From Nanobdellota archaeon (lineage in GTDB: Archaea; Aenigmatarchaeota; Aenigmatarchaeia; QMZP01): 20,855 bases of DNA. The notes below the pieces were generated by a model. That model searched no databases. It had not been told where the DNA came from and worked only from the letters and a program-made list of their open reading frames with translations. Each line of letters begins with the position of its first letter. Position 1 is the stretch's first letter. The DNA is taken from the NCBI GenBank assembly GCA_018818465.1, contig JAHIRU010000062.1, forward strand, positions 1 to 20,855, written 5' to 3'. This document shows, in pieces, positions 20,483-20,855 of this stretch. The position numbers and the translations under genes are program-made.

Positions 20483-20855
20483 GTCTATCTTTACTCATCA
20501 TAAATTTAAATAATGATAATGATGCCTTTCCTATTCTCATCAGCTCGCTTGGATTCGATTTCACAATCCTCTTGAATATGTAAGAAGGCCTGTAGTAGAA
20601 TTCCCTGTAAGCCCTGTCAAACGCCTCTTCTATTTCCTTTTTGCTTGCCTTGCTGAATTTTTCGTTGAAATATCCGCTTTCGAGGGAGCGCTTCAGGCTC
20701 CACGAATCCCAGTCGTCAACTTTTCCTATATAGGTATCAAATAAAACAGTTCCTGGATAGGGTGTTGTTATGTTGAAAGATGCATAGTCTGGGTTTATTT
20801 CCTTTGCAAACTTTATGCTCTTGTTCATGGTTTCAACTGTTTCGCCTGGCGAACC
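20448..20855 (-). CDS. B12-binding-type radical SAM protein, C-terminal part only
   Basis: The frame is open to the right edge, so only the last 135 residues are seen. They begin with GSPGETVETMNKSIKFAKE, followed by PDYASFNITTPYPGT and then a helical region ending in a hydrophilic tail. GxPGET..T...I.FAKE and the TPYPGT stretch are characteristic of the end of the SAM barrel in the BchE/MagIII group (cobalamin-binding domain, radical SAM, helical tail). The CxxxCxxC cluster motif and any cobalamin domain would be outside the window. Position in front of two glycosyltransferases suggests a role in lipid or glycan modification, which is inference. Confidence 0.8.
   Translation of the reverse strand, partial: GSPGETVETMNKSIKFAKEINPDYASFNITTPYPGTVLFDTYIGKVDDWDSWSLKRSLESGYFNEKFSKASKKEIEEAFDRAYREFYYRPSYIFKRIVKSNPSELMRIGKASLSLFKFMMSKDRHDKNSSDNTSA

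Overview
The window is archaeal chromosome, AT-rich and densely packed. Archaeal markers are a thermosome (Cpn60 group II), ribosomal protein L21e next to RNA polymerase subunit Rpo4/RpoF and DUF655, pilins with class III signal peptides, a tRNA carrying bulge-helix-bulge introns, and GGTGA-type ribosome binding sites mixed with apparently leaderless TATA promoters. The pilin and coiled-coil gene content reminds me of DPANN lineages (Woesearchaeota/Pacearchaeota-like), but lineage is inference. No mobile element, CRISPR array, rRNA or origin was seen.

Layout. 1-702: left-truncated gene of unknown function, following an MscS-like channel (708-1553). 1601-2518: divergent ATP-grasp protein. 2608-3512: coiled-coil protein and Cys-rich pilin-like protein. 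3585-5222: thermosome. 5357-5607: a tRNA-Ile(UAU) gene with two introns, one a 138-nt T-loop intron. 5722-6156: CBS pair. 6311-7602: rpl21e-rpoF-DUF655 informational operon. 7659-8957: long coiled-coil protein, divergent from a lone porA (8999-10186). 10187-14320: a minus-strand run that reads RHH-nucleotidyltransferase fusion, pilin, pilin, coiled coil, coiled coil. 14442-15047: seven-TM SWEET-type protein. 15266-18271: UDP-sugar genes (Ugd, GalU-like, 4-epimerase). 18294-20855: GT39, GT2 and the end of a radical SAM protein.

How the genes may work together. GalU-like enzyme, Ugd and the epimerase form a plausible path glucose-1-P to UDP-Glc to UDP-GlcA to UDP-GalA. The GT2 and GT39 enzymes look like a polyprenyl-phosphate sugar synthase and an extracytoplasmic glycosyltransferase. 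The two adjacent pilins carry 7 and 6 N-glycosylation sequons, so the second half of the window reads as a surface-filament and glycosylation locus. Two pilin loci 9.6 kb apart are each followed by the same 15-nt palindromic element, and the nucleotidyltransferase carrying an RHH DNA-binding domain has two matching palindromes around its own promoter. These suggest unexplored regulation.

No gene-free stretch over 300 bp remains except 5223-5721, which holds the thermosome promoter, the intron-containing tRNA and a palindrome.
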